A DNA stretch of 64,000 nucleotides. It comes from Symsagittifera roscoffensis. Its lineage: Eukaryota; Xenacoelomorpha; Acoela; Convolutidae. Made by a program: the position numbers and the translations under genes. The DNA lies in assembly GCF_963678635.1 (NCBI RefSeq), contig NC_087064.1, positions 20,510,509 through 20,574,508 on the forward strand. Reading direction: 5' to 3'. This document shows positions 9,598-21,390 of this stretch, one piece after another (positions within the stretch are counted from its first letter, which is position 1; each line of letters opens with the position of its first letter). The notes beneath the pieces were generated by a model that was not told where the DNA came from, made no database searches, and was given only the letters and a program-made list of their open reading frames with translations.

Positions 9598-10772
9598 CTA
9601 ATCTTCACTATTTGCTTCATCGGTTTTGTTTGAATTCTTCTCTGAGTCATGGTCGCCGTTACCATTGTTTCCTCCGCCTTCGTTACCACTGTTCTGATCT
9701 TCCTCATCGTCTTCATCTTCATCGTCTTCATCTTCATCGTCTTCATCTTCATCGTCATCATCTTCATCTTCTTCATCTTCTTCATCTTCGTCTTCATCAT
9801 TATCGCCATTCTTGGTTTGTTCACCACTACTTCCCTTTTCACCTTCTCCTTCAACAACTTGTGAATCTCCAGTGATAGTTCTGTTCAGGCTTTCCTCAAG
9901 ACTCTCAGTGTCATTGTTTCCTGCTTCATTTTCAGCCACATCTACTTCAGGCATGTTTTGCAAGTTACCTGCGACAGCTCCAGCGTTTTCCATGTTATCC
10001 GCCATTCCTCCAATGTTTCTATTTCCTTTTGACCTTTAAGCAATGAATTTACAATATTAGCCTACATGCAAAAGGCAAAAAAAAATAAGTTAACTATATA
10101 GAGTTTTTTTTGGCGCAGGCTCCGGACGAGGTGAACTATCACCCCTAAACCAATTTAAGAGGGAGATTGTTAACTTTTGATTAAAAGTAAAAGCGTTCAG
10201 CCAATCAGATTTGAGTATAGTATATGCAAAACTTAAGGCTTGAATTTGCCATTTAATTTTAGGTGGAGATTGTTCACTTGGTCTATAAGGGGGGGGGGAT
10301 TGTTCACATGGGTCCAGGCTCCCATCCAAAGCTAGAAATTTTTTACCCAATAGCGTTTGCAATGAGTAACAGAGTTGGTCGCTGTCATAGCTGTCATAAA
10401 AAAGCTGTCATAAAATGGCATCTTAAAAATGATCATCAGCCCCTATATCTCTACTTCGGCTACTGATGAGACGAATATTGTTTTACATTGCCTACCCGCT
10501 TTGTCCTGCTCCTCCCCCTGCTCCTTGTGAGAGGTTATCACTCACAACGTCGTGCGCTGTTGTGAAGGAGTCTTCATTTTTAGCAGCCGATGCTCCTGTC
10601 TTTGGCATCATCTCACTGTTTTCCCCTGTCGAAGAGTTTTCTCCGCCTAGCTTTTCGTCTTTCTGGATGTCTCCAAACATGAGCAACTCCTGCGCGGGTG
10701 AGTTCCCATCTGGAAGCGGCACAATTGATGAGAACGTCCTTGGTGTCCAACAAGTAAAAAGGAAAACACCTG
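9598..10772 (-). CDS. Spliced gene for a highly acidic, probably secreted protein
   Basis: Two exons on the minus strand: 10,772-10,496 and 10,033-9,598. The intron uses GT at 10,495-10,494 and AG at 10,035-10,034, and the phases agree (2 nt plus 1 nt). The first exon encodes a hydrophobic start (GVFLFTCWTPRTFSS) that could end a signal peptide, then a Ser/Glu/Gly-rich part ending GGGAGQSG. The second begins SKGNRNIGGMADNMENAG and contains about 35 consecutive Asp/Glu residues (plus-strand TCATCTTCATCG repeats, about 9,695-9,800), then a Gly/Asn tail and a stop. No ATG opens the frame. A good acceptor (CTTTTTGCAG, ending 10,773) suggests another 5' exon; an internal ATG at 10,681 is an alternative start. 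A poly(A) signal lies at 9,534-9,529. No family recognised; calcium-binding or matrix roles are possible from composition only. Confidence 0.5.
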
Positions 10773-10799
10773 CTGCAAAAAGTGAAGTGAACAACTAAC

Positions 10800-11838
10800 A
10801 GCCAGCCTTGAACACATTAGTCATAGTGAAAAAAAAATTTCATAACAAAAAATAGAAATAAAACTTCAAAAAAATTCAATTAATTAAAAAGTTGTCAACT
10901 TTATGCGATGGAGAGTGGTGAAAATTTTAAATGAAATTTTTGGACAAAAATGAAGTTCGCTTTTTGCACTTAGTCTGAAAACAAAAAATCTTGAAACTGT
11001 TTTTCGTGGCCCTGCTGAAACACCAAAATTTTTCGTTGCAATTTTTTCTTATGAAAAATGACTTAAAAGGGTATATCGCATCTCAACTTTATCTTGCGGT
11101 TGGTTGCGGATAACGATTTTTGCGGATAAAGTTGCGGATTCCGCTCACAATTTGCAGCTGCGGCTTTCACGACAGGTTGAATTTACTAAATAGACAAACA
11201 TAGTTGCCTGTTTTTGAAGCAATTTTGACCAAAATATTGTTTTAGCTATTTGTTTGTGGAATCCAAAACAGAAAAGAAGATCAAAGAAAAGTAGCTATGC
11301 TGCGGATTCTGCAACAATTCAATTTTAAGCCTGTTCCGGAATCCACCTACAAACAAAAAAAATACACAGTTTGGCCTCGTGATGCTTTGATGGACATCAC
11401 AAAAATTGAGAAGCTTATTTGCTCCACAAAAAGTACAAAAAAATTTATACAATTTTCATATAACGTTTTCAATTTTTTTTCCTTGTTTCTATTATTTTAA
11501 GATTTGCGATTGAGTTAAAAATACGAAAAAAATATATATGAACTCAAAACTTTGGTGAAAACAATAGAAAATTTTTCCAGTCAGTATAACAAGTTTTTGA
11601 GCAGAGAAAATTTTTTGCTATTTCAAATCAAAAACATCCAAAACGGCGACGAGCTCATCTATGCGTAAAAAATGATGAATAATCAAATGACACTTTTGAA
11701 GCTCGTGACCTAAGTTTATTTCTTGCTGGCTCACTGGTATGAATCCAGTTATAACAGTATTTAATACTACGCCTTTCCATTTTGTCTCATTAAAAGGACC
11801 AGGTATTTTCCCATTTTTAATGCTCCCAAAAAATTAGA
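10800..11838. repeat. Non-coding stretch with GGAATCCGCA-type repeats
   Basis: From about 11,085 the words TTGCGGATTCCGC, TGCGGATTCTGC and TTCCGGAATCCAC recur. Part of 11,235-11,380 reappears inverted near 32,450-32,520, and TTTGGCCTCGT near 11,372 recurs at 32,988. No gene seen. Confidence 0.45.
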
Positions 11839-12364
11839 AGACTGCTCGTATCAAGGCAAAGCCCTGAATTTTCCGACTGCCTTTTAAGGTTTATGGAGCA
11901 GTAATAACATTAAAAAAGGAATTGAAATAACAAAAAATGAAATTTTTTTTTTCTAAAATTTGAAATTTTTATGAAAATCATCACCCCACACGCCATATAA
12001 AGTACAAAAATATAGATTTTGCTCCTTGTAACAAATAAATTATGGCAAATAAGCTTCTTTCAACCAATTTGGAACAATTTCTGAGACGGATTAACTCTCC
12101 GCTTACGAGTTAATAGCGCGAAATATATCGCGCATTAATTGTCCCAAATTGGCCAAAATGGCAATCTTTAAACCCCCATAATTTTACGAAAAAAGATCAC
12201 AGGTGAAATATCTTTTCAAATTTAAGCTCACGAAAACAATATCTTTTGAATGATATAAAAAAATTCCGTCAAAAATGGCTAGTTAAAAAGTCGAAATTTG
12301 TCTGAAGAAAAAAACCCACCCCGAGCACAAATATTCCGTTACTTTCGTATCGAAAGTCGGAACA
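11839..12364 (-). mobile_element. Helentron-like non-autonomous element, copy 3
   Basis: Same structure as the copy at 4,521: AGTCGGAACA at 12,355-12,364 preceded by the ACTTTCG-TAT-CGAAAGT palindrome, and a hairpin at 11,851-11,867 now imperfect (TCAAGGCAAAGCCCTGA). Internal CACACGCCATATAAAG and the TATATCGCGCATTAATTG block are conserved. Confidence 0.55.
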
Positions 12365-12411
12365 ATAAAATAACCGAGGCAGTCTTAAGTAGTCTTTGTC
12401 TTAAATTCAAC

Positions 12412-12939
12412 AAGATTACTCGTATCAGGGCGAAGCCCTGAATGTTCCGACTGCCTTTTAAGGTTTATGGAGCAGCAGTAATAACATAAAAAAATAAAAT
12501 GAAAATTTTTTTTTTCAAAATTTGAAAATTTTGGTGAAAATCATCACCCCACACGCCATATAAAGTACAAAAAGATAGATTTCGTTCCTTGCAACAAATC
12601 AATTAGGGCAAATAAGCTTCGTTCAACCAATTTGGAACGATTTATAAGACGGATTAAATCTCCGCTTACGCGTTAGTAGCGCGTATTATATCGCTTGTTA
12701 ATTGTCCCAAATTGGTCAAAATTGCCAAAATGGCAATCTTTAAACCCTCATAACTTTACGAAAAATTATCACAGATGAAATATCTTTCCAAATTTAAGTT
12801 CAGGACAACAATGGCTTTCGAATGATAGAAAAAAATTCCGTCAAAAATGGCTAGTTAAAAAGTCGAAATTTGTCTGAAGAAAAAAAAAATCCACCCCGAG
12901 CACAAATATTCCGTCACTTTCGTATCGAAAGTCGGAACA
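12412..12939 (-). mobile_element. Helentron-like non-autonomous element, copy 4
   Basis: Hairpin TCAGGGCGAAGCCCTGA at 12,425-12,441 followed by ATGTTCCGACTGCC; other end CGAAAGTCGGAACA at 12,926-12,939. It lies head to tail with the copy ending at 12,364, with 47 bp between, suggesting tandem insertion as reported for Helentron-type elements. Confidence 0.55.
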
Positions 12940-15059
12940 ATTATAGAGTTAACAGAACTATAAAGGCGGGATGGGATGTATTGCCGCTGCCACGTTATGG
13001 AACGAAACTTATCGCGCATTACTTGTCTTCAATTGGTTATTTTCAGTCCCCTATAACATCATTGAAGGCAATAACAACTAGAAATAATTACAATCTTTGA
13101 GCTCACATCAATACAATTCAGATGGTTTAAGAACTTCCGCTAAAATTGGCTAGTTAAAATATCAAAATTGACCTGAAAAAAAAACCAAGTTCAAATATTC
13201 GGTCACTTTCTTTGAAATTGAGTTAAAACAGGGCAAGATGCAATTGAAAAATGTTTTCTGAGTAGAGATGTGGCCCATAAATTTTAGAACTGAAGTACAC
13301 ATCAGCTCTGATGTAGAAAGAAGGCGTTTTATAAGAAACTTACACACATGATTATTTTTACAAACAGGCTTGGGCTCTCTCAAGATTGATTTCTCGTCTC
13401 CTTTATAAAAAAAAGTTGTTAGCAGAGGTTGTATATTTATTTTATTGTTTTTTTTCCTTTTTTAAAACTGTTTTTACAATTAAACTTAGTAGACAATTTT
13501 GATCGCTGCTAATATCAATTTTTTTTCATGCCAAATCAACGTGAACGAAAAATTTAATTGTGAGATGAAATTGAATGATCGGAAAGAAATTGAAACTTTG
13601 TTATTTTCCAGAAATTTTGAGAAATCAGATACAAAGTCAGATACAAAACGATACAAAATTACAACTTGCAAAGAGCTATGGTGTAAGTTTTCTCAAAAAA
13701 GTTCAAAAAGAAAGTTATTAAGTTCTGATTAATTGTTTTTCTACAAATTGTTCAACTTCAACCACTGCTGTTAGATTGTTTCCTCAGAAGATAGTGTCTT
13801 AAAATTATATAAATGTGTCAGAAAATGTGTCCCCTTAAATTAAAAGCGGCTTATTTAACTGGGCGAAAAACTTACCGACAAAGAAGTTGGTCAAGTACAT
13901 TATTTTATTGGAAACTAAACCTCAATTTAAAAATAATCCAAATCTCTGGTGAAAACTAAGCTTGAATAGTGAAACAATTAATTACATAGAAGAATTTTAG
14001 AGCTCAATCAAGCGTTTATGAACATATTGCAATCCCAAACTCAACGAACCATCTGACTGTAGTTGTTCCAGAGGAAAAAGCAAATTTAAAGTTTTTTTGG
14101 CGTACTAAATAAGCAAAATGGCAGTGAGTAAGATGGACATCACGCATCACTAAGGAAGCATGGAGTGATATATATTAGCTATCTTTTCGTTTTGCCTGTT
14201 TTTACAGAAGTATTACAATTATACTCCTTGTTCTAACTCAGGATTTCGCTTTTGGTTTTTTTGTGTTTTAATCACTTCACGAAGTGGAAAAGAACTATAA
14301 GCTAGTGACTTTTTATCGACTCTGACTAAACAAAGGAAGCTCGTAGCGATCAAGTGTATGATCATGTATTCTCATATTAAAAACCTTTTTGGCCGTGAAT
14401 CGGATTACAAAAAAAATCAATTAAGATATTTCAGTGTCAAGAAAAACTGGTCGGAAATTTTGTTGTTTTCAGACCTCAGAGTGAGAAGTTGATCTCCTTC
14501 ATACATGTAGTTTAGTCGCATTCGATTAAAAAAACCAATAGAAAAAATGAAAGATTTGTTTTTAGTAACATTTTGTTCTTTTTTAAATCAGTGTGGTAGG
14601 AAGATCTGAGCTACTTGTACAGTAATTGGGCATTCTAACTTGATATGAAGGAGCATTTATAAAAACTTTGGTATGATGGTAGATTGAACTTAATGGTCTG
14701 TGATGAAGTATTTCAAAAAGATTATGATTTTGACAACTTCGACTTTTTTCATATGCCCGAATGCTTTCGCTAGAGTTTGCCAGAAAGCTCTATTATCTGA
14801 AAGATGTCACCGACTTGAATTGAAAATTTGAAAAAAAAAATCTATTTCAAATGTATCTTTTTCATATGTATCTTTTTGTGTTAATTTAGTTTGAAATACT
14901 GATAAATGGAGCTTGATTCAGCAGTTGTTCCAGAGGGGACCAAAACAAGTAACGATGTGCTTATACTTCAAATAGTTTCTTATTTTGTTCCTTAAAAATT
15001 CAACATACTTTAAGAGTAAGAACCACTGAAAACATCTTCAAATGCAGTCGGAACATTCT
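12940..15059. other. No recognised gene or repeat
   Basis: AT-rich sequence. Short open frames here (for example 13,162-13,383 minus and 13,499-13,732 plus) show no domain, no consistent splice signals and no similarity to anything else in the window. A faint continuation of the Helentron-like repeat reaches about 13,190. Confidence 0.4.
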
Positions 15060-15323
15060 GTTGTCAGCTCAAAAGATGGTTGAGCCCGTGCCCCGGTTAA
15101 AAATATCAAACTGAACCCTTTTTGAAAAATGTTATCCTTCTCAACTATAGAAACTCTGTTTAGAATGGATCTGACCGCGGTGTAAAGAGTTCAACCAGAT
15201 GCGAAATATCGACACCACATACCTCCCAGCCTATGCTGCATGCACTCAAATCCCCGCAAACATCATGGTCAGTTTTCCGCGCGATAGTGCGTGTAGATTA
15301 TACGAATCACTTCTGCAACACCA

Positions 15324-17240
15324 TTGTGCACAAGCAGAAGAGTCACTTTCAGACTAACCTCCCATAAGGCCAAAACCAAAAACTCAACAGCCGTTGTTCA
15401 CTGTCAGCTCAGCCAATTTTTTTGGCAGCAAACTGTGAACCCCAACGTCGTTCCGACTAAGCCCTCAACAATGGGACTCCGTCCTATCAATCATTTTATC
15501 ACGCAAACAATGATGATTCATCCGTTCTCCAGGGGAGGAGCAACATTTTTTATCGGACATCCCAACACATTAACCAAAGCTAACGACCAAAAGCCGTTGG
15601 TTGCATCTCAATTGTTCGAGTACAAAAAACCGACCAACAGTTGCGACAAAAAACGAGCCAATTATCAGAAAGATTTGGCTAAAATCTTATCATTGTGCCA
15701 TGAAGGTCCCCCTGCTAAAATGGAAGTTATCCTGATTTGAATGTTACCCTTTCAGTGGCCTGATTGACATGACCAATACAAAAGACCGTTTGACTTGCAT
15801 TCCATGATATCAAACTGATATATCTCAAAACCGTTGTATCAGAATGAATTCTCGGATTTTGCCAACAGTGGTAATTTGTACTCTAAGAATCCTTGCGAGA
15901 AATCTTTGTCAGCCAGAGACAATTGTGAGCGCTCATGTGGAAAAGCTATAGAATTTCCCTTCCTTGAAAACGCACAACCCGCGAAGCATCATCGTAGCGT
16001 CGTGCATATTTAGTCTTATCGCCGTTTTGAATTAGCTACTATTTGAACACGACTTGAAGATTACGATTGTCTTGAGTCAGGTTATTTCGAAACTGCCCCT
16101 CAACATGAAATGATTGGTCTCTCTACTAAAAAAAAGATCTTGGAAAAAATCAACCGTGTTGGATTTCATTGGCTGGCACCGCAACAAAGCAGACCCATAT
16201 ACACTTATGCGTGTCTGCCCAAAAATAGTAAACACTAAAAGAAGCTTGGAGAAAGGGTGTCCACAACACACCCTCCAAATTTTTTGCTGCAGTTGCTACA
16301 AAAGTCGAGAAGCCAAGAAATGCTTTGTGCCTCAAGTGCAAAAATATCATCTGCTGATTAATTGTGCAGTTTTTAAACAAAAGACTGCAAATCAACGAGC
16401 TCAATTCGCCGAAAAAAAAACAAGCAGTGTTTGGCTTGCTTGCAACCGGACGAAACGTTTATAAAGGGCTTGCAAGTACAGTAAGCCTGGTTGCGAAAGA
16501 ACACATAACATCTTGCTGCATGGTGCTCAAAAACTTTTACATGCAAACTCGCTAAAAAAAGGGTAATAGTAACAGCAAACCAGCCAACCATCAAAGTCCC
16601 GCCTAATCGCCAAAATCAACTTCGTCCACCAATGTCGCCGAGTAGTCATCATTCAAAAAAATTCAATTGGAAGTTACTTCACGCACAGACTTGACTACTG
16701 CTCTTGCGATGAGCATTGTTGTTTTACTCACTCATTGGTCTCGGCAAGCCATGCTCAAAATCTAAATACACTTGTTAGTAAGTTAGATGTTCTGATTAAA
16801 GTCTTGAGTTCAACGGAAGATTTCCGAACCCTACAAGTCGAAGTGAACGTATATATACTGTTTACAATTGAAAGTTTGAGCGCTTATTTCGACAACATAG
16901 ACGTTCCCATTTTGCAGTTCGCGCATTTGAGGACAGTTAAACTTAATGTTTGCAACAATGTCGACGTTGAGTTGAGAGGACTCTGGGGCAGTAAGTTTTT
17001 AAGCTATCAAGCCTCTCTACTATTTTCAAGTAGGAAATCAAATGTTTCATGTGACTGTCCGTATGCCCAATGGCTGCGTCCTCCGTGGCCGTTTTTTCGC
17101 CAAAGATGCTAGACCCACCATCAAAAAATTCAATATTGATATTGCTGTAAATGCAGAGCAAATGATGCCATTTCCACAGCTGATAATTGCACTCAGAAAA
17201 CTCCTGTTTCAATCACGTTCCAATATGGCAGCCGTCATAC
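15324..17240 (+). pseudogene. Probable decayed BEL/Pao gag and protease region
   Basis: This stretch precedes a recognisable Pao reverse transcriptase in the same orientation. It has more coding-like frames than its surroundings (15,324-15,740; 16,114-16,464; 16,735-17,112). Around 16,285-16,350 a Cys-rich run, CCSCYKSREAKKC then in another frame LCLKCK, resembles the paired zinc knuckles of Pao Gag (C-x2-C ... C ... C-x2-C) with frameshifts. No aspartic protease D-S/T-G motif could be placed with confidence. Gag assignment rests mainly on position and the zinc-knuckle-like cysteines, so it is tentative. Confidence 0.35.
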
Positions 17241-17299
17241 TGTCGGAATTATTGGGACTAAAGACTATATCCAGTTTAAGTCTCTTCAAGAAATGTTAG

Positions 17300-17890
17300 A
17301 GAAAGATTTGAACCTCAATGAGCAGTACGTTTCGCACATTTTTGGCAATTTACACAAAGGTTACATCATCTTGTGACCCCTCACGCTTCACATAACCGCT
17401 CCGACCAAAATGACACCTTCCCAAAATTAAGCTTAAACAGTTCCGGCAAAGTTCAGCGCATTTTGCATGTTACATTCAATTTTCGTTGCAAGTCTCAAAA
17501 TAGCTATGTCCTGTGTTCCCCGATATGATGCGTTTTTTCATGCGTTGTTACTTTACTTTATATAAATTGTTTCATGCGTTTTGTGTAACTTTCAGGAGCA
17601 CAACTACGCAGTATCTGCCGACATCGAAGGAATGTAAAATAAGGTCGAATTATAAGATTGCAATACGCTTTTTCGCAGTTTTTGCGGAGCGAGTGCCCCA
17701 TATTAGATGTGAGCGTGTTTCGAAAAACCAATAATATACTTGGAGCAGAAGATTCTCAGAATTACTTCAAGGAAGCTATTCACCGAATAGTCGTCGATAA
17801 ACAGGGCTGTAATCCCAAATCCGCTTATGCTAAGTTTAATAGTTCTTACATGGATGACTACCCTGGCTACAACAAAATTGGGATTTAGCT
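17300..17890 (+). pseudogene. BEL/Pao reverse transcriptase remnant, copy A
   Basis: Fragments in different frames follow the order of a Pao reverse transcriptase: GKVQRILHVTFNFRCKSQNS near 17,450-17,510, PDMMRFFMRCY near 17,519, HNYAVSADIEGM ending at 17,633 and directly followed by TAA, a PILDVSVFRKTNNILGAEDS block, and the catalytic YMDD at 17,847-17,858. These enzymes copy retrotransposon RNA in cytoplasmic particles. Frameshifts and stops make it dead. The stop after ADIEGM is shared with copy B, so it was inactive before the 4.1 kb duplication. The ~700 bp beyond 17,890 are also shared with copy B but no RNase H or integrase was recognised in them. Confidence 0.65.
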
Positions 17891-19033
17891 GGTTTGATTT
17901 AGGTGGATTCAACTGATTTAAAATCGTTAGTAGTGTTCTGGATTTGACAATCAAAGTGAATTCAGTGCCAGTTACAGCAAAATACTTTTTGCCGCGTCGA
18001 TTTTTCCGAAAATCGCTTTGCACGTTCTCGATCCAATTGAGACGGCATCATTCATACGTTTGTTGTGAGCATAGAAAATAAACGAGAACTGGACGAAACT
18101 GTTGAACAGCAACCTAACTTTTACATGTTCCACCCTGTCGTCCATGTTCCACCATGTCACTCCATTTACCGTGCGGGTGTTTTTCTTACTTGAAAATATT
18201 TGGCGATTGGGTGATCAGCAGTATGACCACTGCTGATTACTAACCATTAAACAAAGATAAAGCACGTGGTCGCATATGTATTAAGACTCTTGTCAGGACC
18301 TCGTTGTTTCAGAAACCCGAATAAGGCCATCCTTGATCTTTTGGAACTGGTTAACACATAAGAAAAACTAAAATAAACGCAATTGACTGCGGGAAAACAC
18401 GTGAAAAATTCCAGACATATGTCGTAATTCAACGGACCGAACGGTTTGATTAGATCTACCGGCCGTACACAGCGGTTTTTGGCGACCGCCGTTCACACTT
18501 TTCGTCCAATAGTTTTGGATAGCAGAGACTGGCTTATTCGACATTTTTCGTTTTCTTCTTAATAAGTACGATCGTCAATGAGTCGACTACCTTTGTTCCG
18601 CCATCCATCTACAATTTGCTGTATCACGATTGAGACCTGCACTAAGAGCTATGCTGTAGAAAGTGAAAAACAAAAATCCTCATGAAATTGTTGTCTGACT
18701 TTCCCGTTTGGCGTTGAGGTTACCACCAGACAAACTCCAATTGCGAAGCCGATTTTTGTTGTTTTTTCTATCTTTCGTCGATGTTCATAAAACGTTGGGG
18801 TTTCCAATTTTCCAACAACCCGAGCAATTTGCATTGATTCACCTGGATTCATAAATGGCTGAAAACGATGGCTATTGATTGCTTTTTCTCTAGCCAAGAT
18901 ACACTCTCGGTAAATTTATCGGACAAGAGTACCAACTTTTTCGGAGCTCAAAAAGTCTTTCTTTAAAAGAAAAAGTGGAATGCAGAAGCTCCATTGAGTT
19001 TTCCGTCCGTACGTTTCATCCAAAACGTTTCTC

Positions 19034-20061
19034 ACTCAAAACGTTACACAAGTGCGCAGTCTTAGGCAAACTTGACGTCGCTAACTGATGGCTAAGACAG
19101 AGTCGCCCGTTCGGCGAAACTTTGGACCGTTTCCAGAAACGATAACCGACGGTTCGGAATGTTTGCTTTTGTTCTCACTGCTTTGGGGGCGGATAATGAT
19201 GATGCTACTTAGCATCAGGTCGAAGGAATGTGCACAATTGAAGGAAAGCAAGTTTATAGTACATATGGCAAAGATACGCCCCTAGTAGAAAGCAAAAACA
19301 AGTGCTCAGTACAGGGCCGCTTAAAACAAAGGTTAGCACACGCAATTTCTGATCCCCAACTTGACGGTTTGTGCCCCACCGGGTGGGGGTTTTCTAAGGA
19401 GAAAAAAATTAATAAACCTATGATGATAAGGTTAATTGAATATAAAAATAAGACGCGTGGAAAATCGGTTTGTAATGAAATTTGGCTCTTTTTCCTATCC
19501 CCCCACCTCCCACGACCATCAATTTTCTGGTGTAACGAGTAGTTTTACAAGGTTAAATACGAAGACTAAACGAGTTTGCCACATCCTAATAAGTCCGCAT
19601 GTCAATTTTAATAATGATCGGACAATTTAAACAGTAATTTTACTATTAAAAATTGCAATTGGGGAGAAAGGAAAAAGAGCCATCAATTTTTTACTCCTTG
19701 GAAAACCCCCACCCGGTAAGACCCAAACCGTCAAGCTAGGGATCAGAAATTGCGTGTGCTAACCACTGTTTTAAGTGACCCTAATTTGAGCACTTGTATT
19801 TGCTTTCTACTAGGGGCGCATCTTAGTTATATGTACTATAAACTTGCTTTCCTATAATTGTTCACATTCTTTTGACCTGATGCTAAGTAGCATCATCATT
19901 ATCCGCCCCCGAAGCAGTGAGAACCAAAACAAACATTCCGAACCGTCGGATATCGTTTCTGGAAACGGCCCTAAGTTTTGCCGAACAGGAGACTCTGTCC
20001 TAGCCATTAATTTGCGACGTCAAATTTGCGTAAGACCGCGCACTTGTGTAACGTTTTGAGT
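19034..20061. mobile_element. Foldback element with ~370-bp terminal inverted repeats, copy A
   Basis: The left arm begins ACTCAAAACGTTACACAAGT and the right arm ends with its inverse, ACTTGTGTAACGTTTTGAGT, at 20,061. The arms pair over about 370 bp, including AAACCGTCAAGC/GACGGTTTG and the CCCCACCGGGTGGGGG region. The loop holds an M1-type MITE (19,484-19,681). No coding frame was seen, so it is non-autonomous. Confidence 0.75.
19484..19681. mobile_element. M1-family MITE
   Basis: Terminal inverted repeats GGCTCTTTTTCC and GGAAAAAGAGCC, about 200 bp, no coding frame, in the loop of the foldback element. Flanks TGAAATTT and ATCAATTT agree at 6 of 8 positions, an eroded target duplication. 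The same insertion is in copy B at 23,567-23,769, so it is older than the duplication. Confidence 0.75.
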
Positions 20062-20262
20062 GGCTCTTTTTCCTTTCCCCCCACCTCACATGAGAATCAG
20101 TTTTATGGTCTAACGAGTGGTTTTACAAGGTTAATTAAGATGACCAAATATGTTTGTCATGGCCTAAATTATTTGCATGGCAATTTTCATGACAATCAGA
20201 CAATGCAAACAATAATTTTAATTATAAAAAGTTTGAGGTGGGGGGGGGGAGGAAAAAGAGCC
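20062..20262. mobile_element. M1-family MITE abutting the foldback element
   Basis: GGCTCTTTTTCCTTTCCCCC to GGAAAAAGAGCC, starting exactly where the foldback element ends. Counterpart in unit B at 24,370-24,581. It is about 200 bp with no coding frame; the flanks do not form a clear target duplication. Confidence 0.7.
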
Positions 20263-20440
20263 AGTAACGCATTCAGCTACAAAAACTGAAAAATTGGAAA
20301 ATTTTAAATGTGGGGGAGGAGGGAGGGGGTGGAAAAGAGCTTGTACTTTTTTTCTACTTTGCTTATAATCGAATGATTATTCTGGCGTCAACAATTAGAT
20401 ACTGTTTTGTCTTGAAAGAGTTTACATCAGAAAGAGTTTG

Positions 20441-20467
20441 CAGCCCACTGTTTCTGTACTTTTGAAG
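20441..20467 (+). pseudogene. Truncated copy of serine protease exon 1
   Basis: CAGCCCACTGTTTCTGTACT through GAAGGTACTTCAG equals the last 27 nt of protease exon 1 plus its donor and following intron. The 368 bp corresponding to 24,760-25,127 of unit B (promoter region, signal peptide and most of the exon) are replaced by about 10 nt. It cannot encode a protease. Confidence 0.8.
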
Positions 20468-20558
20468 GTACTTCAGTTAAAGTTCTATCGTTTTCATTTG
20501 AAAAAGGCCCATATGTTTGCTAAAAAAAATTAGTTTTTCAGTTGGTAACAGAGATCCG

Positions 20559-20777
20559 GGTTCTTTTCCAGCTTCCCACCCCCTCGTAAAAATAACAAAA
20601 AAGCTGTTCAAAAAGTTTCACTCGGCGTTTTACATGTAATGAAAATAAAATTTAACCACCTGTTCACGCTGATCCATTTTAATGCAATTTAAAACATAAA
20701 AGTAATTTTAAGCAGATTTCTCATAGAATGAGTTTCAGAATAAAATCAAAGGGGGTGGGAGGAACTGGAAAAGATCC
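20559..20777. mobile_element. M3-family MITE
   Basis: GGTTCTTTTCCAGCTTCCCA to GGAACTGGAAAAGATCC, about 219 bp, with the internal CTGTTCACGCTGATCCATTT. Counterpart in unit B at about 25,241-25,469; better preserved relative at 30,515-30,733. Confidence 0.65.
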
Positions 20778-20856
20778 GAGAACAGATGTTGCGCTCCCCT
20801 GGATAATATTTACAGGCGTTTTTAGTTAATGTTTGTCTGGCCTGTGAAAGGTTGCC

Positions 20857-21070
20857 GGCTCTTTTTCCTCCACCTCACCCCCACCCCGCCCCCTCTCACC
20901 TGCAATATTTCATAAGTAGAATTAGTGTTCACACTGTCCGATTGTCATGAAAATTGAAATACAGACTAATTAGGCTATGACAAATGTATTTGGTTCTCAT
21001 AATGAACCTTTTAAAACCACTCTTTAGACCATAAAAATGCTGCTCGAGAGAGGTGGGGGGGGGAAGAGCC
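20857..21070. mobile_element. M1-family MITE with perfect 8-bp target duplication
   Basis: Terminal repeats GGCTCTTTTTCC and GGAAGAGCC. AGGTTGCC stands directly on both sides (20,849-20,856 and 21,071-21,078). Counterpart in unit B at 25,766-25,910 has lost part of its interior. Confidence 0.8.
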
Positions 21071-21390
21071 AGGTTGCCTCCGCCTAACGTGCAGATGGGC
21101 CCCCAATCTCTGACCTTTTTGAGAAGTTGAGGTGTAGCGCACTCACCATTCTTACTACATTCAATATAATACAAACAAAGACCACATATTTGATTGCCAG
21201 CGGACTACTATATTGGTATTCAGAGTAAAAAAAATTGTAGAACTGAAGATTATTACTATTTTTCGGCTCTTTTTCTTTTCCCCTTTCCAATGCTGTAACC
21301 AGGGGCTGTAGAAAGTTAAAATAGAAAATCATGTCGGAATTCTTGGGACTAAAGACTATATTCAGTTTAAGTCTCTTGAAGAAATGTTAG

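Larger units (their letters stand above)
17241..21331. repeat. Tandem segmental duplication, unit A
   Basis: Begins TGTCGGAATTATTGGGACTA and matches unit B at 21,332 (TGTCGGAATTCTTGGGACTA) with an offset of 4,091 in the reverse transcriptase region. It contains a Pao reverse transcriptase remnant, a foldback element, several MITEs and a truncated copy of serine protease exon 1. Unit B follows immediately, so the junction at 21,331/21,332 is a direct head-to-tail duplication. Confidence 0.85.

Noticed and set aside
9649-9864. Plus-strand hydrophobic frame (Ile/Phe/Val repeats)
   Set aside because: It is the complement of the Asp/Glu microsatellite of the minus-strand gene.
17703-18023. Minus-strand frame of 106 codons over the Pao remnant
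   Set aside because: It is the antisense shadow of the plus-strand reverse transcriptase remnant, which carries YMDD.
20026-20289. Open frames across the MITEs (also 24,368-24,586, 25,575-25,778, 28,582-28,818)
   Set aside because: They start and end in terminal repeats and encode C/G-tract peptides such as poly-Pro; no domain.
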